Positions 18,183-26,857 of a stretch of DNA of 56,629 nt are shown here, piece after piece. Location: NCBI RefSeq assembly GCF_002761755.1, contig NZ_PEOG01000034.1:1-56629 (forward strand), read 5' to 3'. The stretch's first letter is position 1, and every line of letters starts with the position of its first letter. The position numbers and the translations under genes were made by a program. Origin of the DNA: Roseateles chitinivorans (GTDB taxonomy: Bacteria > Pseudomonadota > Gammaproteobacteria > Burkholderiales > Burkholderiaceae_C). The notes below the pieces were generated by a model. That model searched no databases. It was not told the origin of the DNA and saw only the letters and a list, made by a program, of their open reading frames with translations.

Positions 18183-19067
18183 ATGAAGCCTTCTTCCTTT
18201 CCTATGCGACGCGTGATCTCGATGGCGATCACCCTGGCCGCGGTCGGCGGCGCCCTGTGGGCGGCCCATCAGCTCTGGGACCGCTACGAGCTCCAGCCCT
18301 GGACCCGCGACGGCCGCGTCCGCGCCAACGTCGTGCAGATCGCGCCGGACGTCTCCGGCCTCGTCACCGCCGTGCCGGTGCAGGACAACCAGCGCGTCGC
18401 CGCCGGCGCACTGCTGTTCGAGGTGGACCGTGCGCGTTATGAGCTCGCGCTGCGTCAGGCGCAGGCGCAACTCGCCGCGCAGAAGGTCGCGCTCGCGCAG
18501 TCGCTGCGCGAGGCCGAGCGCAACAGCGGCCTGGGCAACCTGGTCTCGCAGGAGTCGCGCGAGCAGACCCGCAGCCGCGCCGAGCAGGCGCGCGCCGCCG
18601 TCGCGCAGGCCGAGGTCGCGGTCGACGCGGCCCGGCTCAACCTCGCGCGCGCCGAGATCCGCGCGCCCTCCTCCGGCACGATCACCAACTTCGACCTGCG
18701 CCAGGGCGCCTACGCCAGCGCCGGGCATCCGGTGCTGGCGCTGGTCGATGCGGACTCGCTCTACGTCGAGGGCTATTTCGAGGAGACCAAGCTCCCGCGC
18801 ATCCATATCGGCGATGCCGTCGAGGTGAAGCCCATGGGCGCGAGCCGCGCGCTGACGGGCCGCGTCGAGAGCCTCTCCGCCGGCATCGCCGATCGCGACC
18901 GCAGCACCAGCGCGAATCTGCTGCCCAGCGTCAATCCGACCTTCAACTGGGTACGCCTGCCGCAGCGCGTGCCGGTGCGGGTCAAGCTCGATCCGCTGCC
19001 CCACGGCGAGCGGCTCGTCGCCGGCCAGACGGTCACGGTGCAGGTGCTGGGAGGTGTGAAATCGTGA
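18183..19067 (+). CDS. HlyD/EmrA-type periplasmic adaptor (AaeA-like)
   Basis: A 294-residue membrane fusion protein. One N-terminal helix (VISMAITLAAVGGALWAAHQ) anchors it. The lipoyl-like halves are RDGRVRANVVQIAPDVSGLV and ARAEIRAPSSGTITNFDLRQG, separated by a ~70-residue helical hairpin rich in Ala, Gln and Arg. A beta-barrel region (LYVEGYFEETKLPRIHIGD) follows. It links the FUSC pump to the NodT channel encoded next. A 127-base gap separates it from DUF1656, with no terminator seen there. Its end overlaps the next start in GTGA. Confidence 0.92.
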   Translation: MKPSSFPMRRVISMAITLAAVGGALWAAHQLWDRYELQPWTRDGRVRANVVQIAPDVSGLVTAVPVQDNQRVAAGALLFEVDRARYELALRQAQAQLAAQKVALAQSLREAERNSGLGNLVSQESREQTRSRAEQARAAVAQAEVAVDAARLNLARAEIRAPSSGTITNFDLRQGAYASAGHPVLALVDADSLYVEGYFEETKLPRIHIGDAVEVKPMGASRALTGRVESLSAGIADRDRSTSANLLPSVNPTFNWVRLPQRVPVRVKLDPLPHGERLVAGQTVTVQVLGGVKS

Positions 19068-20599
19068 GCGCCCCGATGAAGCACGCGCTGGCGATCCTGG
19101 CCGCGGCGGCGCTCGCGGCGTGCTCGACCGCGCCAAGGGGACCGGACTATCGGGTGCCCGCGGAGGCCGTCGTCATGAAACCGGCAGCGGCGAAGCCCTT
19201 CCTGGAACAGCAACGCGCCGCACAGGCCGCCGGGGCCGCCGGGGCCGCCGACGGCTCCGACCCGGCCCAGGCCGGCGGCGCGACGAGCGCAAGGCCCGCG
19301 CCCTTCGACGACGCGCCGCTGCCGCAGCACTGGTGGCGGCTCTTCCAGGATTCGACGCTCGATGCGCTGGTCGAGCAGGCGCTCGCGCGCAACACCGACC
19401 TGCGCCAGGCGGCGGCCAACCTCGAACGCGTCCAGGCCCTCGAGGCCGAAGCGCAGGGCGGCGAGAAGCCCGTCGTCAGCGTCAATGGCGGCCCGAGCTA
19501 CGGCCACCCGTCCGGGCTGTCGATGCTCAGGAAGGACTTCGTGCCGCCCGACACCTACCGCTACAGCGCGACCGCCGGCCTGTCCTACCAGCTCGACCTG
19601 TTCGGCCAGATCCGGCGCGCGATCGAGTCCTCGCAGGCCAGCACCGAGGCGGCGGCCGCGGCGCTCGACCTGGTCAAGGTGAATGTGGCGGCCGGCACGG
19701 CCCGCGCGTATGCCGAGGCCTGCGCGACGGGACAGCGACTCGAGTCGGCGCGGCACTCGGTGGACCTGCAGCGCGAAGCCGTGTCGGTCACCGAGCGGCT
19801 GCAGCGCGCCGGCCGGGTCGGCGACATCGACGCGGCGCGCGCACGCAGCCAGCTCCAGCAACTGAATGCGGCGCTGCCGCCGTTGTTGGCGCAGCGCCAG
19901 TCGGCGCTGTACCGGCTGGCCGTGCTGACTGGCGAGCTGCCGGCGGACTTCCCGCGCAAGCTGGCCGAATGCCACGTCGCGCCGCGTGTCGCAGGCACGA
20001 TCCCGGTCGGCGACGGCGCGGCGCTGCTGCGCCGTCGGCCCGACATCCGCCAGGCCGAGCGCGAACTGCATGCGGCGACCGCTCGCATCGGCGTGGCGGT
20101 CGCGGACCGCTATCCGAGGATCACGCTGGGCTTGTCGGCCGGCTCGGCCGGCACGCTGGCGGGCTTCGGCAAGAGCGACACGCTGAGCTGGAGCCTGGGG
20201 CCGCTGATCTCGTGGACGCTGCCGAACAACGGCGTCGCCGACGCGCGCATCGCGCAGGCCGAGGCCAGCACGAGGCAGGCCGCGGCGCGCTTCGACGGCG
20301 TCGTGCTGAACGCGCTGCGCGAAACCGAGACGGCGCTCAACCAGTACGCCCGCGAGCTGGACCGGCGCTCGGCGCTGCAGGCCGCGCGCGACGAGGCGGC
20401 GACCGTTGCCGACCAGGCGCGGCGGCTGTACCAGGGCGGCAAGGTCGGCTACCTGGACGCGCTGGACGCGGAGCGCGGACTGGCCGCGAGCGATGCGGCG
20501 CTGGCGGCGTCCGAGGCCGCGTTGATCGACGAGCAGGTCCAGCTCTTCCTGGCGCTGGGCGGCGGTTGGGAAGCGGAGCAGCCGCCCACCGCGCAGTGA
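19064..20599 (+). CDS. NodT-family outer-membrane efflux lipoprotein
   Basis: A 511-residue TolC-like outer-membrane channel. The GTG start at 19064 has a GGAGG site nine bases upstream; an in-frame ATG at 19076 is an alternative. A lipoprotein signal ends in LAAC. The two outer-membrane-factor repeats are recognisable (WWRLFQDSTLDALVEQALARN, TDLRQAAANLERVQALEAEA, and RRRPDIRQAERELHAATARIG in the second). Residues ~45-80 hold a low-complexity Ala/Gly insertion (AAQAAGAAGAADGSDPAQAG). This gene completes the three-component efflux system started by the FUSC gene. Confidence 0.92.
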   Translation: MSAPMKHALAILAAAALAACSTAPRGPDYRVPAEAVVMKPAAAKPFLEQQRAAQAAGAAGAADGSDPAQAGGATSARPAPFDDAPLPQHWWRLFQDSTLDALVEQALARNTDLRQAAANLERVQALEAEAQGGEKPVVSVNGGPSYGHPSGLSMLRKDFVPPDTYRYSATAGLSYQLDLFGQIRRAIESSQASTEAAAAALDLVKVNVAAGTARAYAEACATGQRLESARHSVDLQREAVSVTERLQRAGRVGDIDAARARSQLQQLNAALPPLLAQRQSALYRLAVLTGELPADFPRKLAECHVAPRVAGTIPVGDGAALLRRRPDIRQAERELHAATARIGVAVADRYPRITLGLSAGSAGTLAGFGKSDTLSWSLGPLISWTLPNNGVADARIAQAEASTRQAAARFDGVVLNALRETETALNQYARELDRRSALQAARDEAATVADQARRLYQGGKVGYLDALDAERGLAASDAALAASEAALIDEQVQLFLALGGGWEAEQPPTAQ

Positions 20600-20647
20600 G
20601 GGGAGAAGGGAAGCGGAGGGCGAGCGGTCGCTGCGCCCCTCGCTCCT

Positions 20648-23122
20648 TCAGGGATAGCTGATGGTCAGCTTGTATGGGGACGTGGTGCTCGACCCGGCAT
20701 ACGACATCACCTTGATGTAGACCGTCTGCGCGCTCGTGCCGTTCTGGTACGTCAGCGACTCGGTGCTGCCCACCGCCTCCGAGCGCGCCAGGCCGGTGCC
20801 GGTGGACTTCACCACGTACAGGTCATAGTCGATGCTCGACGAGGTCGGCCCGGTCATGTCGACGCGCAGGCGCTGGTTGGCGGCCAGCGTGACCTTGAAG
20901 AAGTCGACGTCGCTGGCGCTGCCGATGAAGCCGGTCAGCTGGTTGCGGCTGCCGACCGCGTTGGCGGCGGAGATCGTGTTGTTGGGCTCCACCTCGTCGG
21001 CCGCGTCGATCACGTTGTTGACGCTGAAGCTCACCGGCGCCGAGGTCGTCGTGTTGCCGGCCGCGTCATAGGCCTTGGCCACCAGGCTGTGCGTGCCGTT
21101 GGTCAGCTGCGTCGAGTTGACCGTGATCGCATACGGCGCCGTGGCGTCGATCTCGCGCAGTGCGCCATCCAGCCAGAACTCCACCTGCGTCACGCCGACG
21201 TTGTCGCTCGCCGTCGCGGTGAAGGTGATCGTGCCGGTGGTGCCGTTCACCGCCGCGGTCACCGCGGGCGGCGTGGTGTCGCCGCCGCTGGCGCCCTGGT
21301 TGACCCAGATCGGCGCGGACCACAGCACCTTGCCGTCGTCCTGCGTGACCTTGGCGTAGTAGAAGTGCTTGCCATTGGCCGGCGTGATGGTCGCCGTCGG
21401 GTTGCTGCTCAGCAGCGTGACCGTGCCATTGCGGCCCGGCACGCCTTCCCAGATCTCGGTCGACACCACCGTGCGGCCGTTCGGGTTGTAGAAGCCGACA
21501 TTGAGCGCCAGCGCGCCCGCGTTGTCGAAGCGCTCGCCCATGATCTTGCCGTTGGCGCTGAAGATCAGCTGCGAGTGCTTGTCCATCGTCGCGAAGACGC
21601 GGCGCGCCTTCAGCGCGTCGACCAGCGCGGCCTTGCTCAGCGCGGTGCCGGTCGGGATCAGCACGGCGGTCCGGTTGGTGTAGGACTTGCCCCAGTTGGC
21701 GCAGTGGTTGTCCTGGTTGGTCGCCGGCGCCACATGGAAGCCGCGCTCGAGCAGCTTCTTCCACGAGCCCTCGTAGGAGCTGCGCGAGGTCTCGCTCTCG
21801 GTCGTGTTGGACGAGAAGGCCGAGGTGTTCATCACCTCCGCCATCACCATCACCTCGTCGCCATCGGCGCTGTACGCCATGTCGGTGCCGTTGATGATGA
21901 ACTGGCCGCTCGAGTCCGGATGGTTGAACTGTCCCACCAAGCCCTGCGCGCGCATCACCGAGTACAGCGCCGCGTAGTCGTTCTTGGCGATGTAGCGATC
22001 GCCGAAGAGCTCGTTCTGCGCGTTGTACTCCCACGAGAACAGCTCGTTGCTGTTGAAGATGTTCAGGTGGCCGCCGTTGCTGATGACGCCCCACTCCATG
22101 CCGTACATCGCCAGGAAGCCGGGGTTGGCCGCGGTGACGTCCGCTGCGATCTGCAGGCCGCGCTGGTAGCGCGCCTTGGCCGCGGTGGCGCTGCCGCCGG
22201 TGTTGGTGCTGGACGAGCCGTCGTAGTAGTGGTTGTGGTCGGTGTTGGCGAAGATGTCCAGGCCCGCCTCCTTCGCATACGGGAAGGCGACGTCGGGGCC
22301 ATAGGCGCCGCTCTGCGCCGGCTGCGACGAGTTGCAGCTGCCGATCGCGCCACCGCCGTCGGAGTCGTTGGTCTGGCCGTGGAAGCTGCCGTAGTAGATG
22401 GTGTAGGGCCAGGAGCCCGCGCCCACCGCCGCCGACTGCGCACGCACGCGCTGGTCGGCCTCGCCGGTGGCGCCCATCGCCAGCGGACGCAGCGTGCCCA
22501 TCGCGATCTTTGCCGGCTTGCCGACGGCGAAGTTCCAGCTCTGCTCGACCGCATGACCGTGACTGTCGCCCGACTGCTGCGCGGCCAGGATCTCGGCGAA
22601 CTGCGCATCGGCGCCGCTGGCCTTGAGCACCGTGCCCGCCTTGGCGCTGAGCGCGGTCAGCGTCGCGGTGTAGACGCCGTCCGCCAGGCCAGCGTCGCCG
22701 CGGCCAGCCCAGTTCAGCGTGACCGTGCGGACGTCGCCGGCATACGACTCGATGCCGCTCCAGCGCTTGACGACCGCGCCGCTCGGGGCGCGCAGCTCGA
22801 CGCGATAGGCCAGCAGCGTGCCGGCGGGCGCGCCGACGTAGTCCAGGTGGACCTTGAACTCGCGCGCGCCGGTGGTCTCGGCGCCGGTGAAGGGCACGTC
22901 GAGGGCGGCGTCGAACTCGTGGTGGTCGGGGTACTTGGCCGCCGGATCGGCGACCTGAGCGGTGGCGCGGTCATCCGGCGCCGCGGCCTGCGGTTGCGCG
23001 GACGACTTGTCGCCGCCATTGAGGCCGCCGCCGCAGGCGGTCAGCACGACCGCCATCGCGCTCAGCGTGGTGACGCGCAGCACAGCGCGACCGGACAGGG
23101 CAATCAGGGTACGGACTCTCAT
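20648..23122 (-). CDS. CehA/McbA-like PHP-type metallohydrolase lipoprotein with Ig-like and PPC domains
   Basis: An 824-residue exported lipoprotein (lipobox LTAC; GGAG site eight bases before the ATG). After an N-terminal beta domain (~60-200) comes a PHP/CehA-like metal-dependent hydrolase domain (~225-560): YGSFHGQTNDSDG, IFANTDHNHY, YGMEWGVISNGGHLNIF, QFNHPDSSG and ATNQDNHC supply the usual metal-binding His/Asp residues. It is followed by a C-terminal Ig-like domain (~620-710, TFTATASDNVGVTQVEFWLDG) and a pre-peptidase C-terminal (PPC) domain (~715-824, EVEPNNTISAANAVG). CehA/McbA relatives cleave phosphoesters or carbamates, but the substrate here is unknown. It lies 22 bases after a PEP-CTERM gene in the same transcript. 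Confidence 0.83.
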   Translation of the reverse strand: MRVRTLIALSGRAVLRVTTLSAMAVVLTACGGGLNGGDKSSAQPQAAAPDDRATAQVADPAAKYPDHHEFDAALDVPFTGAETTGAREFKVHLDYVGAPAGTLLAYRVELRAPSGAVVKRWSGIESYAGDVRTVTLNWAGRGDAGLADGVYTATLTALSAKAGTVLKASGADAQFAEILAAQQSGDSHGHAVEQSWNFAVGKPAKIAMGTLRPLAMGATGEADQRVRAQSAAVGAGSWPYTIYYGSFHGQTNDSDGGGAIGSCNSSQPAQSGAYGPDVAFPYAKEAGLDIFANTDHNHYYDGSSSTNTGGSATAAKARYQRGLQIAADVTAANPGFLAMYGMEWGVISNGGHLNIFNSNELFSWEYNAQNELFGDRYIAKNDYAALYSVMRAQGLVGQFNHPDSSGQFIINGTDMAYSADGDEVMVMAEVMNTSAFSSNTTESETSRSSYEGSWKKLLERGFHVAPATNQDNHCANWGKSYTNRTAVLIPTGTALSKAALVDALKARRVFATMDKHSQLIFSANGKIMGERFDNAGALALNVGFYNPNGRTVVSTEIWEGVPGRNGTVTLLSSNPTATITPANGKHFYYAKVTQDDGKVLWSAPIWVNQGASGGDTTPPAVTAAVNGTTGTITFTATASDNVGVTQVEFWLDGALREIDATAPYAITVNSTQLTNGTHSLVAKAYDAAGNTTTSAPVSFSVNNVIDAADEVEPNNTISAANAVGSRNQLTGFIGSASDVDFFKVTLAANQRLRVDMTGPTSSSIDYDLYVVKSTGTGLARSEAVGSTESLTYQNGTSAQTVYIKVMSYAGSSTTSPYKLTISYP

Positions 23123-23144
23123 GGGGAAGGCTCCTTGTTCTGAA

Positions 23145-23864
23145 TCAGGCTTGCTTGCGGCGGCGGACCACGGCGCCCATCGCGCCCAGGGCGGCGAGGG
23201 TCAGCGCGATCGAGGCGGGCTCCGGAACTTCCGGCACGACTTCCGGGATCAGCGTGCCGGCGAACTGGACCATGTCGTAGCGGATGGTCCCGGCGGTGCC
23301 GTAATTGCTGCTCGTGCCGACGTAGTTCGTCGTGTTGGGCGCGAACATGCTGACCAACTGCACCGCGAAGTTGGCGTTGTCGTCGACGCCGGCGATGTCG
23401 GAGAAGTCGAAGCCCAGGCCTTTCACGAAGACGCTGTCGCGCACCATGCGGAAGGTGGTCGCCTCGACCCAGTTCTCGCCGTCGATCGTGTAGAGCAGCG
23501 CGGTCCAGGCAGACGCGGTCCCGCTGTTGCGCTGGTCGAAGCTCAGGACGATGTCCTGGAAGCCGGAGGTGTCGACCGAGAACTGCACGCCGGTCGTGCG
23601 GTTGCCAGTGCCTTGCGCCGCGTAGCCGGAGCTGTTCAGCGCCTGGCTGCCGGGGGTGGTGTCGGACGAGCCCGACTGGCCGGCGAAGGTGGTGGTGACA
23701 GTGCCCAGGGTGCTGAAGTAGGCACCGCCGTGGTCGGTGTAGGTCGGCTTGGTGGAGAACTTGCCGTTTGCGTCGGCATGGTAGCCCCACAGCGCGACGG
23801 TGTCGGCTTGGGCAGCCCCGGTCAGCAACAGCCCGGCGGCCAGCAGGATGGATTTGAGATTCAT
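23145..23864 (-). CDS. PEP-CTERM sorting domain-containing exported protein
   Basis: A 239-residue secreted protein with an N-terminal signal (MNLKSILLAAGLLLTGAAQA) and, at the C-terminus, the PEP-CTERM exosortase signal: VPEPASIALTLAALGAMGAV followed by the basic tail RRRKQA. The body is beta-rich, with FSVDTSGFQDIVLSFDQRNS and TALLYTIDGENWVEATTF, resembling jelly-roll adhesion-like folds of unknown ligand. The ATG at 23864 is preferred because GAGGG lies seven bases upstream. Exosortase would recognise the tail and process the protein at the inner membrane in bacteria that make extracellular polysaccharide; no exosortase gene is in this window. It is co-transcribed with the PHP-type hydrolase. 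Confidence 0.88.
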   Translation of the reverse strand: MNLKSILLAAGLLLTGAAQADTVALWGYHADANGKFSTKPTYTDHGGAYFSTLGTVTTTFAGQSGSSDTTPGSQALNSSGYAAQGTGNRTTGVQFSVDTSGFQDIVLSFDQRNSGTASAWTALLYTIDGENWVEATTFRMVRDSVFVKGLGFDFSDIAGVDDNANFAVQLVSMFAPNTTNYVGTSSNYGTAGTIRYDMVQFAGTLIPEVVPEVPEPASIALTLAALGAMGAVVRRRKQA

Positions 23865-24238
23865 GGCAACCCTCGACGTCAATAGTTAAAACAAATGTTT
23901 GCGCAAACGTTTACGGCAAAACTTTGTCAGCAAATCTGTGAGCTTGTGCGCTTGACTCGCACGGAAACGGGACCGGCGGAGCGTAGGGTGGCTTGATGAC
24001 AAGCAGGTTGCGGGGAAGCCCGGGGGAGGGAATGCCGCATCCCGCATTCGAGGGGGACGCCTGCACGATCGCGGTGCGGGTTTGGCCGCGATTTCGAGGA
24101 CGGTGCAGATCGCCCCAAGCTGGGCATCGCCACGCGCAGGACGCGTAGGACGACGCCCGCCTGACAACCCGTGCTCGTCTGACGGCCTGTTGAGCCACGG
24201 CTGGGAATACTGGGCGCATCGCCACTCCGGGACCGTCG
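23865..24238. other. Divergent intergenic region between the PEP-CTERM and flavodoxin genes
   Basis: These 374 bases hold a relatively AT-rich block (23881-23940) next to the PEP-CTERM start, containing the overlapping palindromes described separately. The rest is GC-rich with no convincing promoter, RNA or reading frame that I can support. Confidence 0.6.
23897..23915. promoter_or_regulatory. LacI/GalR-like overlapping operator palindromes
   Basis: GTTTGCGCAAAC (23897-23908) is a perfect 12-bp palindrome. It overlaps CGCAAACGTTTACG (23902-23915), a 12-of-14 palindrome centred on CG. The AAACGTTT core with flanking GC/AC resembles sites of LacI-family regulators. It lies about 33-50 bases upstream of the PEP-CTERM gene. 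No LacI-family gene is in the window. Confidence 0.42.
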
Positions 24239-25303
24239 ATGACCGAGATCCGCAAGGGCCAGCAGCCGGCGGAATTGACCCGCGACCAATTCCACGAGCG
24301 CTTCATGCGGCGGTTCATGGATCCGGCCTACCGCGTCGAGCACGAGGCCATCGCGCGACTGGAAACCATCGCCTGGCAGGCGATGAAGGAAGGGCGCAAG
24401 GCGCCGATCACCCGGCGCGCCGGCAACGGCTTCCAGGATCCTGACTACGAGGCCTCGGTCGAGTGGCTCGACGCCCACCAACGGCTGAAGCAGGCCCAGC
24501 AGCGCTGGGCGGATCCCGCCACCCGGTCGCGGGTGCTGCTGGTCTGCGGCAGTGACCGCAACGATGGCTCCTGCCCCGGCGAGATGTCCAAGACCTGGCG
24601 CCTGACGCAGCTCGCGAAGGAGCAACTGGCGGGCCGTGACCTGATCGTCGATGTCCTGGACCTCAGCCTGCTGACCTCCGAATTCGGCCGCGAGATCCAT
24701 CCCTGCAAGGGCTGCGTCTCGACCGCGATGCCGCTGTGCCACTGGCCCTGCAGCTGCTACCCCAACCATGCGCTCGGCCAGTCCAACGACTGGATGAACG
24801 AGATCTACGAGCGCTGGGTCTCCGCCCATGGCGTGATCCTCTTCACCCCCACCTACTGGTATCAGTCGCCCAGCGCGCTGAAGCTGATGATCGACCGGCT
24901 GGTCTGCGCCGATGGGGGCAACCCGGACCCGACGTCCACCCATGGCAAGCGCGTCGAGGAGGCCAAGGCGATCGAGGCCCGCGGCTGGCACTACCCGAAG
25001 CACCTCGAGGGCCGGGTCTACGGTCTGGTGGTGCACGGCGACGTGGCGGGCGTCGAGGCGCAGCGCCGCAACCTGTCCGACTGGCTCGACTGGATGGGCC
25101 TGGTGGACGCCGGCGACCTCTCGCGGCTGGACCGCTACCTCGGCTACTACGCGCCCTACTACGACAGCCACGAGGCGCTGGACCGCGACGAGGCCCTCCA
25201 GCGCGAGGTCCGCCTGGTGGCCGACCTCGTCGGCGACGCGGTCAAGCAGTTGCGGGAGGGAAAGCTGCCCCGTTCCAATCGCAAGGCCGTCCGCCAGAAA
25301 TGA
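24239..25303 (+). CDS. Flavodoxin-like NAD(P)H-dependent oxidoreductase family protein
   Basis: A 354-residue cytoplasmic protein. The flavodoxin-like fold spans ~95-330: SRVLLVCGSDRNDGSCPGEMSK (phosphate-binding loop of FMN), DVLDLSLLTSEFGREIHPCKGC, GVILFTPTYWYQSPSALKLMIDR (the conserved PxYW flavin-contact motif) and GLVVHGDVAGVEAQRRNL. An ~90-residue helical N-terminal extension is not part of the usual FMN-reductase family. A Cys-rich stretch (CKGCVSTAMPLCHWPCSCYP) follows the second strand and could hold a metal or a disulfide. Presumed role: NAD(P)H:quinone or flavin reduction. It is followed by a small gene 63 bases on. Confidence 0.8.
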   Translation: MTEIRKGQQPAELTRDQFHERFMRRFMDPAYRVEHEAIARLETIAWQAMKEGRKAPITRRAGNGFQDPDYEASVEWLDAHQRLKQAQQRWADPATRSRVLLVCGSDRNDGSCPGEMSKTWRLTQLAKEQLAGRDLIVDVLDLSLLTSEFGREIHPCKGCVSTAMPLCHWPCSCYPNHALGQSNDWMNEIYERWVSAHGVILFTPTYWYQSPSALKLMIDRLVCADGGNPDPTSTHGKRVEEAKAIEARGWHYPKHLEGRVYGLVVHGDVAGVEAQRRNLSDWLDWMGLVDAGDLSRLDRYLGYYAPYYDSHEALDRDEALQREVRLVADLVGDAVKQLREGKLPRSNRKAVRQK

Positions 25304-25366
25304 CGGCGGCTTCGCCATTCCGCATGACCTCCCCTTCCACGACCTCTGGACTCAAGGAGCACTCCG

Positions 25367-25621
25367 ATGGCCGCTTCCCACTCTCCCTCCCGATCGACGC
25401 AGCAACTCCGGCCGGAGTTGCCGGCCGATGTGCCGCCCTTTCCCACCACCGATGCCGAGATCGATGCCGACGACCTCGACAGCGTCTACGGCCAGCTCGT
25501 GAAGGGCGTCGGCCATGAGTACGTCAACGATCGCAACGTCGACGAACTCGCCCGCCGCGCGGAAGAGGACGGGCATCCGATCCTCGCGACCGAACTGAGG
25601 GAGTGGAAGTCGCCCTGCTGA
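25367..25621 (+). CDS. Small hypothetical protein downstream of the flavodoxin-like gene
   Basis: An 84-residue acidic protein with a good AAGGAG site nine bases before the ATG. After a Ser/Pro-rich start come DAEIDADDLDSVYGQLVKG and a helical region HEYVNDRNVDELARRAEEDG. No signal peptide, membrane segment or known motif is seen. It is probably co-transcribed with the reductase before it, and a strong terminator follows about 115 bases later. Function unknown. Confidence 0.68.
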   Translation: MAASHSPSRSTQQLRPELPADVPPFPTTDAEIDADDLDSVYGQLVKGVGHEYVNDRNVDELARRAEEDGHPILATELREWKSPC

Positions 25622-25735
25622 CGCCCCCACCGCTCCCGTCTCACGGGGCGCTGACCTGAATGCAAAGGGCCCCGGATCCTTATTCCCCCAACATTCCATG
25701 CATGGTTGCGGCGGATTAGGTATCAAACCAACCCC

Positions 25736-25762
25736 AAGCCCCTTTCGCAGGGGCTTTTTTTC
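25736..25762 (+). terminator. Rho-independent terminator after the reductase/small-protein pair
   Basis: A perfect 8-bp stem AAGCCCCT / AGGGGCTT with loop TTCGC is followed by eight T residues. Confidence 0.9.
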
Positions 25763-25965
25763 GTCCCGACATGCTTATGCTATCCATGAACGTACATGGC
25801 ATGTAGACCGCGCGGCCGCGCGCATAGGTGATGCACGCGGCAATCCCTATCCGTCCAACGAGGACGGCAATGGCGATTGGGGTGACGGCGACTGGGGCGG
25901 CGGCCGTGGGTCGGCAAGCCGATCTTCGAAGACGCGGAGAACTGACGGCATCCTGATCGGGATGC

Positions 25966-25989
25966 AAGGGCGGCTTGGCCGCCCTTTCT
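25966..25989 (+). terminator. Hairpin, possible weak terminator or leader structure
   Basis: A 9-bp stem AAGGGCGGC / GCCGCCCTT with a three-base loop TTG is followed by TCTC, so the T tract is poor. It lies 16 bases before the ClpP-like gene, so it could equally be a leader structure of that mRNA. Confidence 0.4.
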
Positions 25990-26004
25990 CAAACAATCGG
26001 ATCC

Positions 26005-26850
26005 ATGACACACACATTCCTCTGGCTGGCGCTCTCGACGGCCACCGCCGTTCCTGTTGCGGAGGCGAAGCCATCCATGCCCGACGGTCGTGCTCGCATC
26101 GGCATGAACGTGGGCCTCTGCGGGGCCGAGAACACGGCCACCGAGCGCGCCACTGCGCTGCGTATCGTCAAGCTCCAGGGTCGGTCCGACGCGGGCAAGG
26201 CCATCCAGCGGTACTTCGCGGCGCAGCAGGACAACGCTCGCCTGAGCCTGAATGCGTCGACCGGCACCGTGTACCTGGAGGGCCTGATCAGCAAGGCCAC
26301 GGTCCGCGCCCTCACCGGCGCGCTGGGGCAGCCTTCACGACCGCGGCGACTCGTGGTCAATTCCTTCGGCGGGGAAGCGCGTGCCGGCATGGCCATGGCG
26401 GACCTGCTCCGCAAGCATCAGGTGGAGATGACGGTTCGCGGGTTCTGCATGTCGGCCTGCGCGACCTATCTGCTGCCTGTGGCCCGTCAGGTACGGCTGG
26501 ATGACGCGGTGATCGGCCTGCATGGCCGTCCCGCGACGTGCCGCGAACAACTGTCCCTGTGGACCGGCATCCGCCAATGGGGTCTGTCGAACTATCTGGA
26601 ATTCATCAAGGTCGCCAGGCTCGATGCCGATTTCGCGGCCGGGACACCGCGGATGTCCACCGCGATCTCGCTATCGCAGCGTCCCGACCGCGGCGCGATG
26701 GACGGCAAGACCCGGGACTGGCTGGTCGTGGATCCGGCCCATGTCGAGCGTCTCGGCGTTCCCGTCGCGTCGATCTCGTCGACCCAGACTTTCGACCTCC
26801 TTGCCGCAGACCCGACGGGCTCCCTGGTCGGTGGCATCCACATCTACTAG
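26005..26850 (+). CDS. Exported ClpP/crotonase-fold protein (COG3904-like predicted periplasmic protein)
   Basis: A 281-residue protein with a signal peptide (MTHTFLWLALSTATAVPVAEA). The central part has the ClpP-like layout: LVVNSFGGEARAGMAMADLL (the GG oxyanion-hole strand and helix), VRGFCMSACATYLLPVA with Ser150 at the nucleophile position between two Cys, and DDAVIGLHG with His173 at the catalytic-His position. A peptidase or chaperone-like role in the periplasm is inferred from fold only. The ATG has no clear ribosome-binding site. It ends eight bases before the remains of a C39-type bacteriocin exporter, suggesting that both came from one transferred segment. Only ~22 kDa of the body is recognisable as ClpP-like. 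Confidence 0.72.
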   Translation: MTHTFLWLALSTATAVPVAEAKPSMPDGRARIGMNVGLCGAENTATERATALRIVKLQGRSDAGKAIQRYFAAQQDNARLSLNASTGTVYLEGLISKATVRALTGALGQPSRPRRLVVNSFGGEARAGMAMADLLRKHQVEMTVRGFCMSACATYLLPVARQVRLDDAVIGLHGRPATCREQLSLWTGIRQWGLSNYLEFIKVARLDADFAAGTPRMSTAISLSQRPDRGAMDGKTRDWLVVDPAHVERLGVPVASISSTQTFDLLAADPTGSLVGGIHIY

Positions 26851-26857
26851 ACCCACC

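Larger units (their letters stand above)
25622..26004. other. Intergenic region with two hairpins and no supported gene
   Basis: This stretch holds the terminator at 25736-25762, a second hairpin at 25966-25986, and between them about 200 bases with short frames but no ribosome-binding site. One frame reads as a Gly/Asp/Trp-rich peptide (GNGDWGDGDWGGGRG) but has no start codon after the terminator, so no gene is called. Composition is less uniformly GC-rich than the neighbours. Confidence 0.6.

Noticed and set aside
25829..25955. Short frame starting MHAAIPIRPT before the ClpP-like gene
   Set aside because: It lacks a convincing ribosome-binding site and shows no recognisable motif; the resemblance of its GELTAS end to bacteriocin leaders is probably chance.
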